From assembly GCA_020881915.1 (NCBI GenBank), contig JAJFPB010000001.1, forward strand, positions 1,798,001 to 1,862,000: a stretch of DNA of 64,000 nucleotides. The letters are read 5' to 3'. Position numbers and translations under genes: made by a program. This DNA comes from Paramyrothecium sp. XJ0827 (lineage: Eukaryota; Ascomycota; Sordariomycetes; Hypocreales; Stachybotryaceae). Below are positions 19,550-31,308 of the stretch, one piece after another. The first letter of the stretch is position 1. Every line of letters starts with the position of its first letter. The notes below the pieces were generated by a model. It saw nothing but the letters and a program-made list of their open reading frames with translations. It was not told the DNA's origin and did no database searches.

Positions 19550-21478
19550 ATGGCCTCCATTCTGCGACAGATTGTCGCTGGGCCCAGGGCGAAACACCCC
19601 GAGGCAAACCTGGATCTTTGTTATGTAACGGACAACATAATTGCTACGTGCGTGTACACTGACAACAACCTTCATTTGTTTGTTGGTGCATATGTATAAA
19701 GGAGCTGTGCTGACATCCTCACGCACAGATCCGGGCCTTCTCAAACATATCCTCAACGCGCCTATCGAAACCCTCTCGATCGCCTCGTTGAATTCCTCGA
19801 CTCGAAGCACGGGAGCGATTGGGCGATATGGGAGTTCCGCGCGGAAGGCACTGGATACCCAGACGATCTAGTCTATAATCGCGTGCGACACTACCCATGG
19901 CCAGACCATCACCCGCCGCCGTTCCGGCTGATACCGTTGATCATGGCTAGCATGAGGAATTGGCTTCATGGGGGCGAGTTGGAAGGCGGTCGTGTTACCG
20001 CAGAAGGCTTGCCTACGTCAGTCACCGACGTGCGCAGCGGCGCTCCGAGTAGCGAGAAGAAGAAAGCGGAAAAGAAGAACGAGCGAGTTGTTGTCGTGCA
20101 CTGCAAGGCCGGCAAGGGACGAAGTGGCACCGTCAGCTGCAGCTATCTCATTGCCGAGGAAGGGTGGACCCCAGAGGATGCATTGGCTCGCTTCACCCAA
20201 CGGCGCATGCGTGCCTCGTTCGGCGCCGGCGTCTCGATTCCCTCGCAGCTGCGATGGGTCCGCTACGTGGACCGCTGGACTCGCGGTGGGAAGAAGTACA
20301 TCGACCGGCCCCTCGAGATCGTCGAGATCCATGCCTGGGGTCTGCGCAACGGAGTCAAGGTCGCCGTGGAGGGGTTCGTGAACGAGGGCAAGAAGATTGA
20401 CGCCTTCCACACATTCACAAAGGCCGAGAGGCTGATTGTCGAGGGAGATGCCCCTGAAGGTGGGGGTTTCAGCGACATGGTCTGGGAGATGGCTGGGTAC
20501 TCGGCCACCAAGTCCAAATCGAAAGCGCCCGAGGCGGCAGACCTGGCGGATGCTGCTAACGATGAGCTCGAGGGCCCCAGCAGGGCAACGACAGCCCCTC
20601 TGGATGGCAAGGAGAGCAAGCCGAAGCATACAAGGGTAGACCTCATCGACAGAACGTCAACGACCAAGCCGTCTGCTCCTGGGCACGGAGACAAGCGCAA
20701 GAGCAAGACCATGCACGTTCCTGACGCTGCATCGACGCCAACGTCTACGGATAGCTCGTCGGAAGCTACCTCTCATCATGAACCAGGTGGCATGGCCGTC
20801 ATTTTCAAACCCGATAAGCCCATCCAAATCCCTAGCAGCGACGTCTGCATCTCCGTGGAGCGGCGTAATCGTTCCCACAAAAGCATGGGTCTGACCTTGG
20901 TGTCAGCCGTGGCCCACGTCTGGTTCAACGCCTTCTTCGAGGGTCAAGGTCCGGAGCAGGACGGCAAGCCCAACGACAGCGGCGTGTTCGCCATCGAATG
21001 GGAGGCTCTGGACGGCATCAAGGGCTCCAGCAGAAAGGGAGCCCGCGCGCTGGACCGCATGGCGGTGGTATGGCGCGCTGCCGGCGGGGAAGACGTGGCG
21101 GAGCCGCCCGAGGGTCAGCCCGTGCCGCAGCTCAAGCCGGCGGACTGGAAGGGTGCCAACCAGAACGAGTCGGGCGTGGAGAGGGATCTTGGTTTGAGGA
21201 CAATGAGCCCGACCAGCGCCGACGTCAGCAGGGCGAGCAGTCTAAGAAGCGCAGAGGGTGCTACGACCAAGAAGACGCCGGAAGACGAGGCCAGCCACAT
21301 AGAGGGTGTGAAAAGCAGCGGGCCAAAGGGGGAGGATCTCACGGCACCGGCCGAGGAATATCCTGTCAAGAGCGATGCCAACGCTGAGCAACCGACAGAG
21401 CGTGGCAAGGTGGTGTTGCCGAAGAGCGCAGACGCTGCCACCAGCGTGACGAAGAAAGAAGATGCGAAAGTTGTGTAA
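19550..21478 (+). CDS. PTEN/TEP1-type phosphoinositide 3-phosphatase
   Basis: 615 aa, two exons (19550-19647, 19729-21478); the 81-nt intron ends CTGAC...CGCACAG and joins ...IIAT to SGPSQTYPQRAYRNP in frame. The start MASILRQIVAGPR and LDLCYVTDNIIAT are the conserved PTEN N-terminus. The phosphatase domain has WPDHHPP (general acid Asp, residues 90-96) and the P-loop HCKAGKGRSG with catalytic Cys158. The two P-loop lysines are those that give PTEN its preference for PIP3. A C2-like region follows (IEIHAWGLR-type strands, ADVCISVERRN, HVWFNAFFEG), interrupted by a long low-complexity insertion (about residues 290-385) and ending in a charged, disordered tail. It counteracts PI3-kinase signalling at the plasma membrane; fungal TEP1/Ptn1 affects sporulation and development. 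Confidence 0.93.
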
Positions 21479-21894
21479 GATCACCGGGTTGGAATGGCGA
21501 CGCGGAGCATACAGAAATACCCCCCTACATAGCGCCAGAGACGAAATCCTAACTGACGAGTTTCTTGAGTTTATCGTTCTTTCATTGTCCCAAATAACGA
21601 ATGCTATCTAACTAACTTGTACCCTATGCTAGTAGAGGTGCTTGTGTGAGTGGTATTGTTGCTTCATTTCAGAATTGCTTTGCCCAGTCTAATAAATTCC
21701 ATTTGCATGGCACGACGCTTACCCGCTTCTTCCCAGTGATGTAAACATTCTCGTAATTGAAACGCCGCCCACATGTGAGTATCCCTGAACCATCCTTGCG
21801 ACTCAACTTCCCGGCACCCCCTGCCCGCCTTTCCAGTGTCCCCTCATGGGCCAGAGGAGGGGTTCGGCTTCCCTGCCTGGAGCACCAACGAGCA
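21479..21894. other. Convergent 3' spacer
   Basis: 416 bp between converging genes; nothing else supported. Confidence 0.5.
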
Positions 21895-23687
21895 CTAAAC
21901 CACGAAATTCAGGTCGCCTGCTATATCCTCGTCCGTGGGGAGTAGGGCCAGCGGCTCCTTGCCGGTCCACAGCGCCAGGGCCGCGAGCATCTTGCGCTCG
22001 ACCTTGCCCGGGTCGGAGGGGAGCACGCCGGTGGAGGCGCTCAGCTTCATGAGCGTCTCGACGACGTGGGCGCGCTCGGCGGCGTCGCCGCCCTCGAGGG
22101 ACAGGCCGAGGATGGTGCCGAAGAGGGCGGCCGACGTGGGGCCCAGGCGCTGCATCTGCGGGATGCACGACCAGATGAGCTCGCACAGGCGGCGGTTCTC
22201 GGCGCCGACGCGCTCGGCGTAGGGCCCGCCGCCCATGGCGTCGGCGACGACGAGCTGCAGCCGGTTGACGATGACGGCGAGCCCCGCGTACATGAGCAGC
22301 CGCGAGGCCGGCTCGATGTCCGTCCAGGCGAGCTCGACGCCGTTGGGGCAGCTCGCGTTGGGCTTTTCCGTCATGACGCCGAGGCGGCGCGACTCGGCCA
22401 TGACGCCCTCGCGGAGGCCCTCGATCGTGGTGCGGTGCCCGTCGAGCTTGTCCCAGAGGAGGGCCGCCTGCGACGCGCGCTCAACCGGGTCCGTGGCGCC
22501 CTGGCTCAGGCCCTTGACCTCGCCGGCGAGGTTGGCCCACCCGCCGACCTCGACCGAGAGGAAGTAGTAGTCGACCAGCGCCCGGCACGTCTCGGTGCCG
22601 TTGTTGGCGGCCTGCGTGAGGGTCTCTTTCCATCGCGGCGTGATGTAGAAGGCGTCGCCGCCCTGAGCGAGGCTATATGATGTCTTTTGCTTGTCAGTGT
22701 TCGTCTACACGATGGAAAGGGGGTAGGTCGTTGGGGGGGGTTAGGTACTTACCAAAGTGATTTGGTTTCCAAAAGCAAGACACACATCGAGCTCGTCGTC
22801 CAGCTTGGGCGGGCCCCTGGTCGCCATCAAGCTGTAGATGCCACGAGCGTGCGTCACGCACTCGGAGGAGTTCTGCCGCGGTCCGCCAAACAGCGCCTCG
22901 ACGCGGTCCATGACGGACGCCGCGGCCAGGGTCTCGCAGGCGAGCTGCTTGCCCTCGTTGTCGTCGCCGCTCAGGGCCCGCTGCAGGCTGCGGAGGGCCT
23001 TGCCGTAGACGCGGGGGTCGACGAGCGGCGCCTTGGGCGGGCTGGCCCGGCGGAAGTTGCCCCAGCCGGTGCAGAAGAGGGCGACGGCGTCCCGCAGGGC
23101 GGCGCTGGAGCCGATGCGGGCGGGCAGGAGGCGGAAGTAGTCGGCGGCGAGGGAGGCGTCGAACCGCGAGCCGCGTTCGAGGTAGCCCGCGAGGCGGGAG
23201 GCGACCCGGTCCGCGGTGGTGGTGGGATACGAACGGGGCGCGGAGGCGAGGCGTACCCGGGTGTACGCCGAGCCGCCGGGGAATTCGTAGTGCGAGAGGA
23301 GCTGTGAAGTGTCTTGGTTGTCGAGATACTGGTGGCTGTAGTACTCCCCATCAATACTGGACATCAGGGACGGCGCGGGGCTGCCGGCCCTCGAGGCTAC
23401 GACTGAGCCTGAGGGGACGTTGGAGTCACTGTCACTCCCGTCGAGACTGGCAGGAGGGCCAGAGCATGGACATCGAGCCTTCACACAGGGTGTGCAGGTC
23501 GGCCAGTTCTCGTCACACTGTATCCGAGAAAGGGTAGCACGGGTCAGCAAATGCATAGTCATCAACACCGTCAGGGGCCATGCCATACCTTGATCTTCCT
23601 CCACCGGCAGCGCTGGCATCTCTTAGATCGAAGCTTGGTCACCTTGACCGCTGGCCTCGAGACGGCGGACCATTCGTGAGTCGACAT
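21895..23687 (-). CDS. Zn2Cys6 transcription factor with fungal-specific regulatory domain
   Basis: About 550 aa in three exons: 23687-23589, 23517-22753, and about 22683-21895. The binuclear zinc cluster is CxxCx6Cx6CxxCx6C (KRCQRC, WRKIK, then CDENWPTCTPCVKARCPC); intron 1 (71 nt) falls between the second and third Cys, a common position. The long middle and C-terminal part (HARGIYSLMATRGPPKLDDEL, LPTDEDIAGDLNFVV) resembles the Fungal_trans_2 regulatory domain. Intron 2 starts GTAAGT at 22752. Its acceptor is uncertain: AAG at 22684 sits 12 nt after a CTGAC branch, but TAG at 22705 also keeps frame. The target pathway cannot be told from sequence; no metabolic cluster adjoins it. Confidence 0.85.
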
Positions 23688-26600
23688 GCTGGGTGAGCGG
23701 TCCTTGTACACGAGCATTGTGCCTGGCACCGGGCCCTCGTTGGGACCAGGGATATATAACATCTTTGTAGCAAACTGCGGGTGAGATCTTCTCGGCCCCC
23801 AAAGAGAAGGCGATGATGGAATCCAATACGTAGTTTGTTATGCAACGTGTTTGGTTGTTGCCTGTGGTGAACTGGGCGTTGGTGTTTGTGCCTGGGATCT
23901 CAGTTCCTTTGGCCAGGTCTGTATGAAGAGGCGCAGCTAAATAGGATCGCGACTCCGAGGGGCCAGAAGTAGCGAGGGACGACTCCCCATTTGAACTCGA
24001 CTCATAGAACATCACAGCTCAGCCTTACAGGGCTTCTCAGACCGCAACGACCTCGATTTGGTCCAATGTCGCGCCTAACTCGCGGCAAGAACTGCACCCA
24101 TGCAGTAGAGCACGTCCCCCCTGTCCCGCGGGATGAGGAGGGACATTTCGACAGCATCGTTCTCCCCACTCCCTGGTTGTCGATCGAGGCATCGGAGTTC
24201 CGGGGTGGAGAAGTGAGCAAAGACGTAGGTTGTGGGCCTGCCTACCTCGGCGCTCGGGTGTGAGAAGTACACGGTACAGGGACGCAGAAGAAGGGTTGAT
24301 GGAAAACGGTAGTGGAGCCTGTCAAGGTGGAGGGTCTGGTCCTCGGGTGTCGAACTGGGCAGGGCAGGGCAAAGGACGAGGTAGGATGGGGATGGGTCTG
24401 GGCATGGATCCCTGCCGCATATGATAGAACGGTCGAGTTGGAGGGTAGGACAGAGCTAACGTTTGAACTGAGGTGCGTGAGCTATGTAGTGATTGCTGGG
24501 GAATTGTGCTGTGCGAAGCGCGGCCAATCAGACAACACGCTGGCAACCTGGACGATGGCATGCTCAGACAAGCGCTTAGATCCGCAGTGCTTCGGCTATA
24601 GCAAGTCGAAAGCTGATCACTGTTTTGCCACTAGCAAGTAGGTGTGCCCCAGCGCAGGAGAAGCAATAGGAAAACCAGGACGTGAACTTGCTGTTCCCCC
24701 ACCCGTTACACAAGTTGCTGGCAACGCACGCCAGCCCATGCTCGGTCATATCAGGGCGGCATTGAACACTAGGTCCGTATCGAGCGGAAATAAGACGACA
24801 TGCGCACTCCGGGCCGGGTTATGGCACCATAAGGACCGATGCGGGTGAGGGAGGGTGGGTATGGACATAGGGAGCGAGAAGCGCGAAGAAATGAGCCCTT
24901 GCACTCTAGCGGTTTCTTCACCCTGCAAGAAGCTCTCTCGCGATCTTCCCTCCCATTCCCCCTGCCCTTGGCGAGCTCCCCCCCTCGAACGGCCGACATT
25001 TTTCGGTATGCAAGCTAAGACGAGGAGGATGGAAACGACGGACAGGGGGGCCTGCAGGACAGCTCAGCCCTGTGACCGAGCTTCTCTGGTGGGCTTGTCA
25101 TCATAGGGTTGGCTGTTGGTTGGAGCCCCTGGTCAGAACTGGTTGAGTTAAAGATGTGGCTGTGGCTGGGCGTTGTGTCTTTGGTAATGTTGAAGAGCAC
25201 GGGGCGTGGCGCAAGCCTGGACGGTTTATGGGGACCCGGGCTGCCGTTGGGGTCCAAAACGAGCCACAGGAATTGCCTATTTGGGCTTCAAGTGCGAACC
25301 AACGAATCACGGCCGCGGCCTGGAGGGAGGTTTAGTTAAGGTATGTAAGATGGTGGACTATTCGCCTCATCACCGGCATGTGTTAATGACCTTGTTCCGT
25401 CCGTCAACGACAACCTTCCGGCGGCTCACGAGACTGACGACGTGCAGTTCCTATGTGGTCATCCGGCCGCAAAGCTAAGGCGGTCATCGTCGTCCGGCAG
25501 ACGTTCAAGCATCTCGGACGGCACAGACGGGTGTGCTACTGTACGCATGCACGCTCTCTCCAGCCCACAGGGTCGGCCAGAAACGTTGCAGACTGCTGCT
25601 GCACCGCGCTGGTCGTACAGCGAGCGGTACGGCACGTAAACCTACGTGCGTCGCAACGCATACGGCGAGCAATCAGAGCGCAGAAGCTGGGACGGGCAGG
25701 CGACGGCGGCCGCGCTCGCTTCCCGCCCCGCTGGCCCTGGCGCCCCCCCCTCCCCTCCTCCCCTGGTCGCCCCCTGCTAAGGTACAGCGTTACATGTGGG
25801 AGAGGGCCATATGCAAGATGCGCAGACTGCATCTCGACATCTGACACGAGACGCCCGGGAAATGACTGGCTGGCGTCACGGTGCGCCAGCGTGTGGGGAA
25901 GCAAACAACCTCTTCTGTCGGCCGTGCTTAGGACCGTGCAAGGGGAGGAGAGGCGTCCCTCTCTCTCAGCCCATTTTTAACGGGGGGACGAGGACTTCCG
26001 TAGAGAGCCGAGGGGTTCTGACAGGGGTCCTTCCCGGATCGGGCCTCAATCTGGTTTCTACGACCCGCTTACCAATTTCCTGCTTGTAACTCGGCCGCTC
26101 GGACGAACGTCCGCAACGCAGACCACTTCGCTGCCCCGATCCGGCAACTTCGCGCACAGGGCCGGGGTTCGCCGGCCTACCCTATAACGGCGCCGGATCG
26201 CGGCCCAATCATACCATTCCACCCTATGCAACCACCAGCTACCGGGACCTTGCCTTGCCTTTCGCCTTACCATGCCATAAGGTAGTAGGTAAAGTACGTC
26301 AGCTACGTCGATGACAGGACAGGAAATCCAGAAGCGTCTTGGCAGATCACATTTCACGCCCGTCACAGCACGACGGTCTATCTGTCTGCCGCTTTCAGTC
26401 CGCCATTGGCCCGGTTTCGAAATTGCCATGCCACCTCTCATACACTAGACGCTTACCTAGCATCCGTAGCAAGAATTCATAGCAGCAGGTTTGCCCGAGG
26501 ATCCATAGCAGCTTCACCCCGAGCAAGTCGTGGCAGGTTTGGCCGAGCTCACCAGTCAAATCTTCAACCAAGAACCCACCAGCCCCCCTGTCACGTTAAT

Positions 26601-28149
26601 CTTGCCATGGATTGATTCCACAAGCTCGACTGACCCGTCAAATAGTACCGGCCGCAACGTTCCAGTCCGCCTGCGACCCTCAGCTTGGCACGCAAGTCCC
26701 AAGCCGTTCCAGGTATCTTCGATTCCACGTGTCCTGCTTCTCCCCCGGTAGTTGAGTCACATCAACCCCTTTCCAGGCATTGCCGAGAGCGCACACGGAA
26801 ACAGTAGCCCACGATTTGGAACCTGGTCGGTTAAGGGCCAACAACTTTAAAAAAGAAGATTTGGGGGCCATGCCGGGGGTTTCCAGCAAACATGGGACGG
26901 AACGGTGGAGGGGGGTGGAGGGGGAGGACCGCCTTGCAAAACAGACAGGCATCCATCCATGCCATCCATCCCTCCCATCCGGGGGCGTCTCTGGCGTGTG
27001 GTGTGGTGTGGGACTTTCACCAACCTATGCTCTGCTCGTGGCGGAGCAAGGAATATGCGAAAAGCCCTATGATCAACTCCCGCTAGCTTTGCCAGTGCAT
27101 TTCCCTTTCTCGGCACAAACAAAATAAGCAGCCGAAAGCGCGAGCTCGAAGCATCACTCCGAAGTCCCATTCCGACCTCATTTGCATTTGCAAAAGGGGG
27201 GAAGCGTACAGCACCCGTGATGCCTTCAAGCTATCTACCAACAAAGCCCGCCCCCCCTGTCCCCGAGGCCGATTTACACCGTTCTTTTGACGCCGGCGCC
27301 TCCAGTGCTCGCCCAGCCGGCAGGGAACTCCGCCGCGAAGTATTTCCGTGGAGGGTGGCTCACCGGCGCTTGGAGCAGCCGCAGCAGCCTCTTGGTGTTT
27401 CCTTCTCATTGGCTGCGTGAGCCCTTCTTAGTCGCCGTGGCGGACGAGCAAGTCACTGCATCATAACGATGTCAACGTTAGGGATGGATAGCGTCCGCCT
27501 CTCGATATTCATCGGCCTCGCTACCGCAGGGGGGAGAACAAGGTCCCCGCAGGAAATGCGGATAGCGAGAACCACCAGGACCTCGCGCTTCTCCGGGGTT
27601 AACGGAAGGTTATCGCCAGCCGCTCTTCCGTTGCTGGGGCTGGCGATGATCTTGATGAGCAATCCATCTGTGCTGCCTGATCGCCTACGCGGCCACGGCG
27701 TCTCTATCAATCCGGGTCGATTCGATGTCCCAGACTTCTGGCATGTTCAGCTCTCATCCAGGGGGCATGTGTCTAGACCTCGCGCGGAGTGGGAAGGCAG
27801 GCGCCGGTGTGGAGGGTGGCAAAGATGCTGCCGAGACCGTTCTACGGTCTGTTCGACGACGGGACGAAACCTGTTGGCTGCTAGCACATGCTACCCTTTC
27901 GAGCACGCACTGGACACACCCTGAAACCTCTCACGCAGCAGGGACCTGCTCGTCCCCTTTTCCATTATGTCAGAGGCGCCGACCACAGCCCATCAAGGCC
28001 TCCTGCTCGGCCAGAGTTGCTGACAATGCTGGTCCACCAAGCCTTCACCCGCCCTCGAAATAACCTCCTTTTCTTCCCCCTCCTGTTCTCTTGGAGGGGG
28101 TGTAGCCCCTTGGAGACTTGATCGCCGACTGCCCAAGGCTCAAAGTCGC

Positions 28150-28268
28150 GTCCAGATGCTGGCACTGCCGATGCTGGAATAGAAAACGTGGCCAAGCCTT
28201 GGGATAAGGACTTTGGGTCCAGACCCCATAGCGAGGTCCTGACACTGGACAGTGCCACTGCTGGAATA
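28150..28268. repeat. Pair of degenerate direct repeats
   Basis: Two ~32-bp copies 86 bp apart, at 28150-28181 and 28236-28268. Both begin GTCC, contain CTGG and CACTG/AGTGC elements, and end GCTGGAATA. Confidence 0.5.
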
Positions 28269-28387
28269 TCTAAACGAGCATCCGGCCAGTAGGCGACGAG
28301 CACAACAAGGCACGGTACTGCTGTCCTTGTTCAACTAACTACCAACAAACTTGCCCACAGCCCATAGCTTCATGTAAGCCGCATCCT

Positions 28388-28560
28388 TGATTTGAGACAA
28401 CTGATACTTCGTAGTTTCTTAGAATAGATGATCTTCTGGGGTGTCTTGAAATTATGAATCTCTTGTCATGGCTTAGAACAACTGGTCTCTCGAGGAGGCT
28501 TGGAAACAACCGAATTCTTGTGCTAGTGGCTTGGAAACAACCAACTTCACGCAGCAATCT
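28388..28560. repeat. Degenerate ~27-bp tandem repeat
   Basis: At least six units start near 28391, 28418, 28444, 28470, 28497 and 28528, each with a version of GGCTTGGAAACAACC followed by an ATT/CTT-rich spacer. The last two copies share GGCTTGGAAACAACC exactly; earlier copies are more diverged. A further TTTGGAAACACTG occurs at about 28610. Confidence 0.65.
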
Positions 28561-29795
28561 TGTTCCGTCATGGTCTTCTTGACAATCTCATGTAGACCAT
28601 AACGAATCATTTGGAAACACTGAGCCACCGAAACCATTGTGCATATTGATTCCAAACTCTGAGAGCATTGTGGCAAACGTAAACGTCCCATTCCCACAAC
28701 GGCAAACAATGAGGTTACCTGTCCCCCCTAGCAATGGTAACCCAAATCGAAAGCAATCTGGTCAATCCTGCACGAGAGACAAAGGACAAATGAACTCTCA
28801 TGTCACTGGTACCTTTGCTGAAGAGAACTACCGAAGCAGCCTCCCTCCCCTACCCTTCTCCCCAGTATCGTGCAGGAAACGGGTCTCCGGACAGGCCTGC
28901 CGTTTCCCGACTTAACCAGCGTCTTATGCTCACGCCCCAGACGACTTCATTTACATTCTAGAAAACTGGTTGCCCAAAACGATTCTGTTGACGACGGGTG
29001 GAAGCCTTGGCAAGCCCAAAATGAGCAAGGACGTCGGCGATTGCGATTTTGTGACCGGCGCGGATGAGCCGCCCACCCCATCACCACCCTTGACCCGACT
29101 AACCACCCCCGGTCACCATATCCTCATTTTTATTTTATTGTACCTTATTCCTGCCCAGGGCATCCATCACATTCGCTGCTTCGCGCTTCACATGACAGAG
29201 CACATAGGTAGGTTCGAAACGCCACTGCGCAAGCCCATAATTTCGTCCGGGCCAAGTCCGCGGAAACCACCCACCCCTGTCCTGATGATGATTGACGACA
29301 GGGGGCGCGATAATTCTGCCAAAGACGACCAAGACCAAGACCAGGGGGAAAGGACCCATGAGACCTACGGTGAGAGACGGCGAGTATGGGGCCGATTCAC
29401 GCACTATCGTCAAAGCCGCTCTCCCTCGTCGGGCCCATGTGCAAATAATTCCGTCACAAGCGACCCAAAATACATCGGACTGCTGAAGCAAGGAAGGTCT
29501 GGTTGGTTGTGCCGATTGCCACCGCCATCATGAGTCTGACTACGCTCCCCCGGCATGTCTGTTTCCTGCTTTCCATGGCCCTGACGACAACGCCCGTGTC
29601 CCGTTGATTGTGGTGGCTGCTCGGATCGATTACGACAGAGGTGGAAGCTGGCTGGGAACATGATTCTCGACCACCAAAGATAGAAGCGGTGCAACTGTAC
29701 GCCCGTCATGTCATTAGTCTGGCCGAATAGGCAGCCTTTTTGTCGTAAGACTACCAGCCAATAATGGATAATGGGTTCCCCCTCAGATCTAGACC

Positions 29796-31308
29796 TCAAT
29801 GATACCTCCCTTTCCCTCCTCGATAGTGCCGGTCGCCTCTGTGTCCGTACGGCCCACCTCGTCTGTGGTCTCCTCGGTCTCTGTAGCCTCCACGATAGCC
29901 GCCTCTGCCTCCGCCACCCCTTCCGGGTCTGCCACCCTCGTGCCCCTCGTAATGGTGATGTTGATGCGACTGTTGGTTTTGGTAGTGCTGCGGTGGCGGC
30001 ACGGGCTCCTCCGTCTCGACCTCGTACTCCTCAAACTCCTCGCGGAAGTACGTGCCAACCGTACTGCGCTCCGCCTGCGCTGTCTCCGGGTCGAACACGA
30101 ACCGCATCGTGCCATCTTGCCCTCTCGCCGACCTTCGAACCGACGCCTCCGCCGACCAAGGGGCGGCAACGGCCGCGGCAGCAGAAGCCGTGGGAGAAGT
30201 TGCCGAGCCCGGGCTCAACGGCCGGGGCTCCTCGATCTCGCATCGGTTGCAGTGATACAAGTAGCGAGACTGAGCAGAATCGTCCAAGTCCTTGTTAAGG
30301 TGGATCTTAATGTCGATGAATTTGTTCAGGTCAAACTCGGCACCTATCTTCGTAGATTTGTGATGCTGCACGTAGAGATCCAAGAGGTCCAGCATCGTCT
30401 CCATGACCGCCCCACGGTCGTACTGCCGTCTCTGCGAAGCAAAGACTTGCACTTTGTCGAGATACTCGCCGCGCATGCGGGCAGTGAGCTCGACGACGGC
30501 CATGACCATGGAGAACGTCGTTCGTTTGATCGGGATAAATGTCTTGTACATGTCTATGCACATGGCATACGCCGTGTTGTAGAAGTCCTTGCCTCCCGTC
30601 TTTCCAAGCATTCTCCGTACTACCTTGACGAGAAGCTTCTGCGGGTAGCGGGTTCGGAAGTCGAAGCCTATTGTTTCGAGGATCAAGCGCTCCAATCCGA
30701 TGATGACTCTGCCCGGCGATTCGAAGATCTACGCCTAGTCAGCGACCTGCGACCTGATGGGACAACGCCTCATTAGGCCGATCTCTACGCACCTTATCAT
30801 CAGGCGCGCTGGGTTTATCAGGGTTCTTGACATTGTACGCAGCGGCGAGGATGTCCTTTGACTTCTTGATCGTATCCTCCACCTTGCACGCTACGAACAG
30901 AGACGCCAAAGCCGCATCTTGGTAGTTGTACTCTGCGTCACGGAAGTTAAGCCTGAACTTGTGAAAGTACGTGCATGCCGTGTCGAACGTCCGTACGGGC
31001 CTGCAAAGCACGAGTTAGCATGCCACAGCGTGGGAAGAAAGAGATACGTACAAGTTGAGGTGCTTCCGCACGTTGTCTATCAGCTGGACGCCTTGCAGGC
31101 GGTAGTTGTCCTCTCGCGCGGGGTCGCACCCATTGTCCTTCAGCATGCGCCGTACCTTGGTCTCGGAGCTGTACTGATTGGAGCTGAATATGAAGCCAGG
31201 GTGCGGACCGACCTTGCTGCCGCCGTCGCCGCCCGAGGAGCCGTTGGCCGCCGCGTCGCTCGACGTCGGTCTCGCAGGGCCATCCTCCTTGCTTCCAGTG
31301 TGCGCCAT
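29796..31308 (-). CDS. CTK2: CTD kinase I cyclin subunit (Ctk2/cyclin-K type)
   Basis: 465 aa, three exons: 31308-31052, 31000-30793, 30728-29796. Introns are 51 nt (GTACGT, GCTAAC, TTTGCAG) and 64 nt (GTGCGT, CTGAC, CGTAG). The cyclin fold covers about residues 40-260: RTFDTACTYFHKFRLNF, DAALASLFVACKVEDT (the cyclin-box Lys-Glu region) and IIGLERLILETIGFDF. Orthologues bind the Cdk12-like kinase Ctk1 and Ctk3 and phosphorylate Ser2 of the RNA polymerase II C-terminal domain during elongation. The last 60 residues are an RGG/RGYRGG-rich, His-rich tail, an RNA-binding-like extension not found in the yeast protein, so function there is an inference. Confidence 0.88.

Larger units (their letters stand above)
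23688..29795. other. 6.1-kb gene-poor region
   Basis: No frame here shows a recognisable protein, and no consistent exon chain could be built on either strand. The longest frames (151 aa at 27469-27924, 175 aa at 25453-25980, 187 aa at 28970-29533) are Arg/Ser/Pro-rich in the manner of random GC-rich translation. It includes the TF's upstream region and a degenerate tandem repeat at about 28388-28560. It could hold a long 5' leader, a noncoding RNA or a lineage-specific gene that I cannot see. Confidence 0.5.

Noticed and set aside
26150..26200. Hairpin GCCGG-GGTTCG-CCGGC resembling a tRNA T-arm
   Set aside because: The loop is 6 nt and no acceptor, D or anticodon arms can be folded around it.
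27469..27924. 151-codon plus-strand frame in the gene-poor region
   Set aside because: ATG-initiated but compositionally random, without conserved blocks or splice context.
29799..30776. 325-codon open frame on the plus strand
   Set aside because: It is the antisense of the CTK2 C-terminal exon; the minus strand carries the cyclin fold and correct splice sites.
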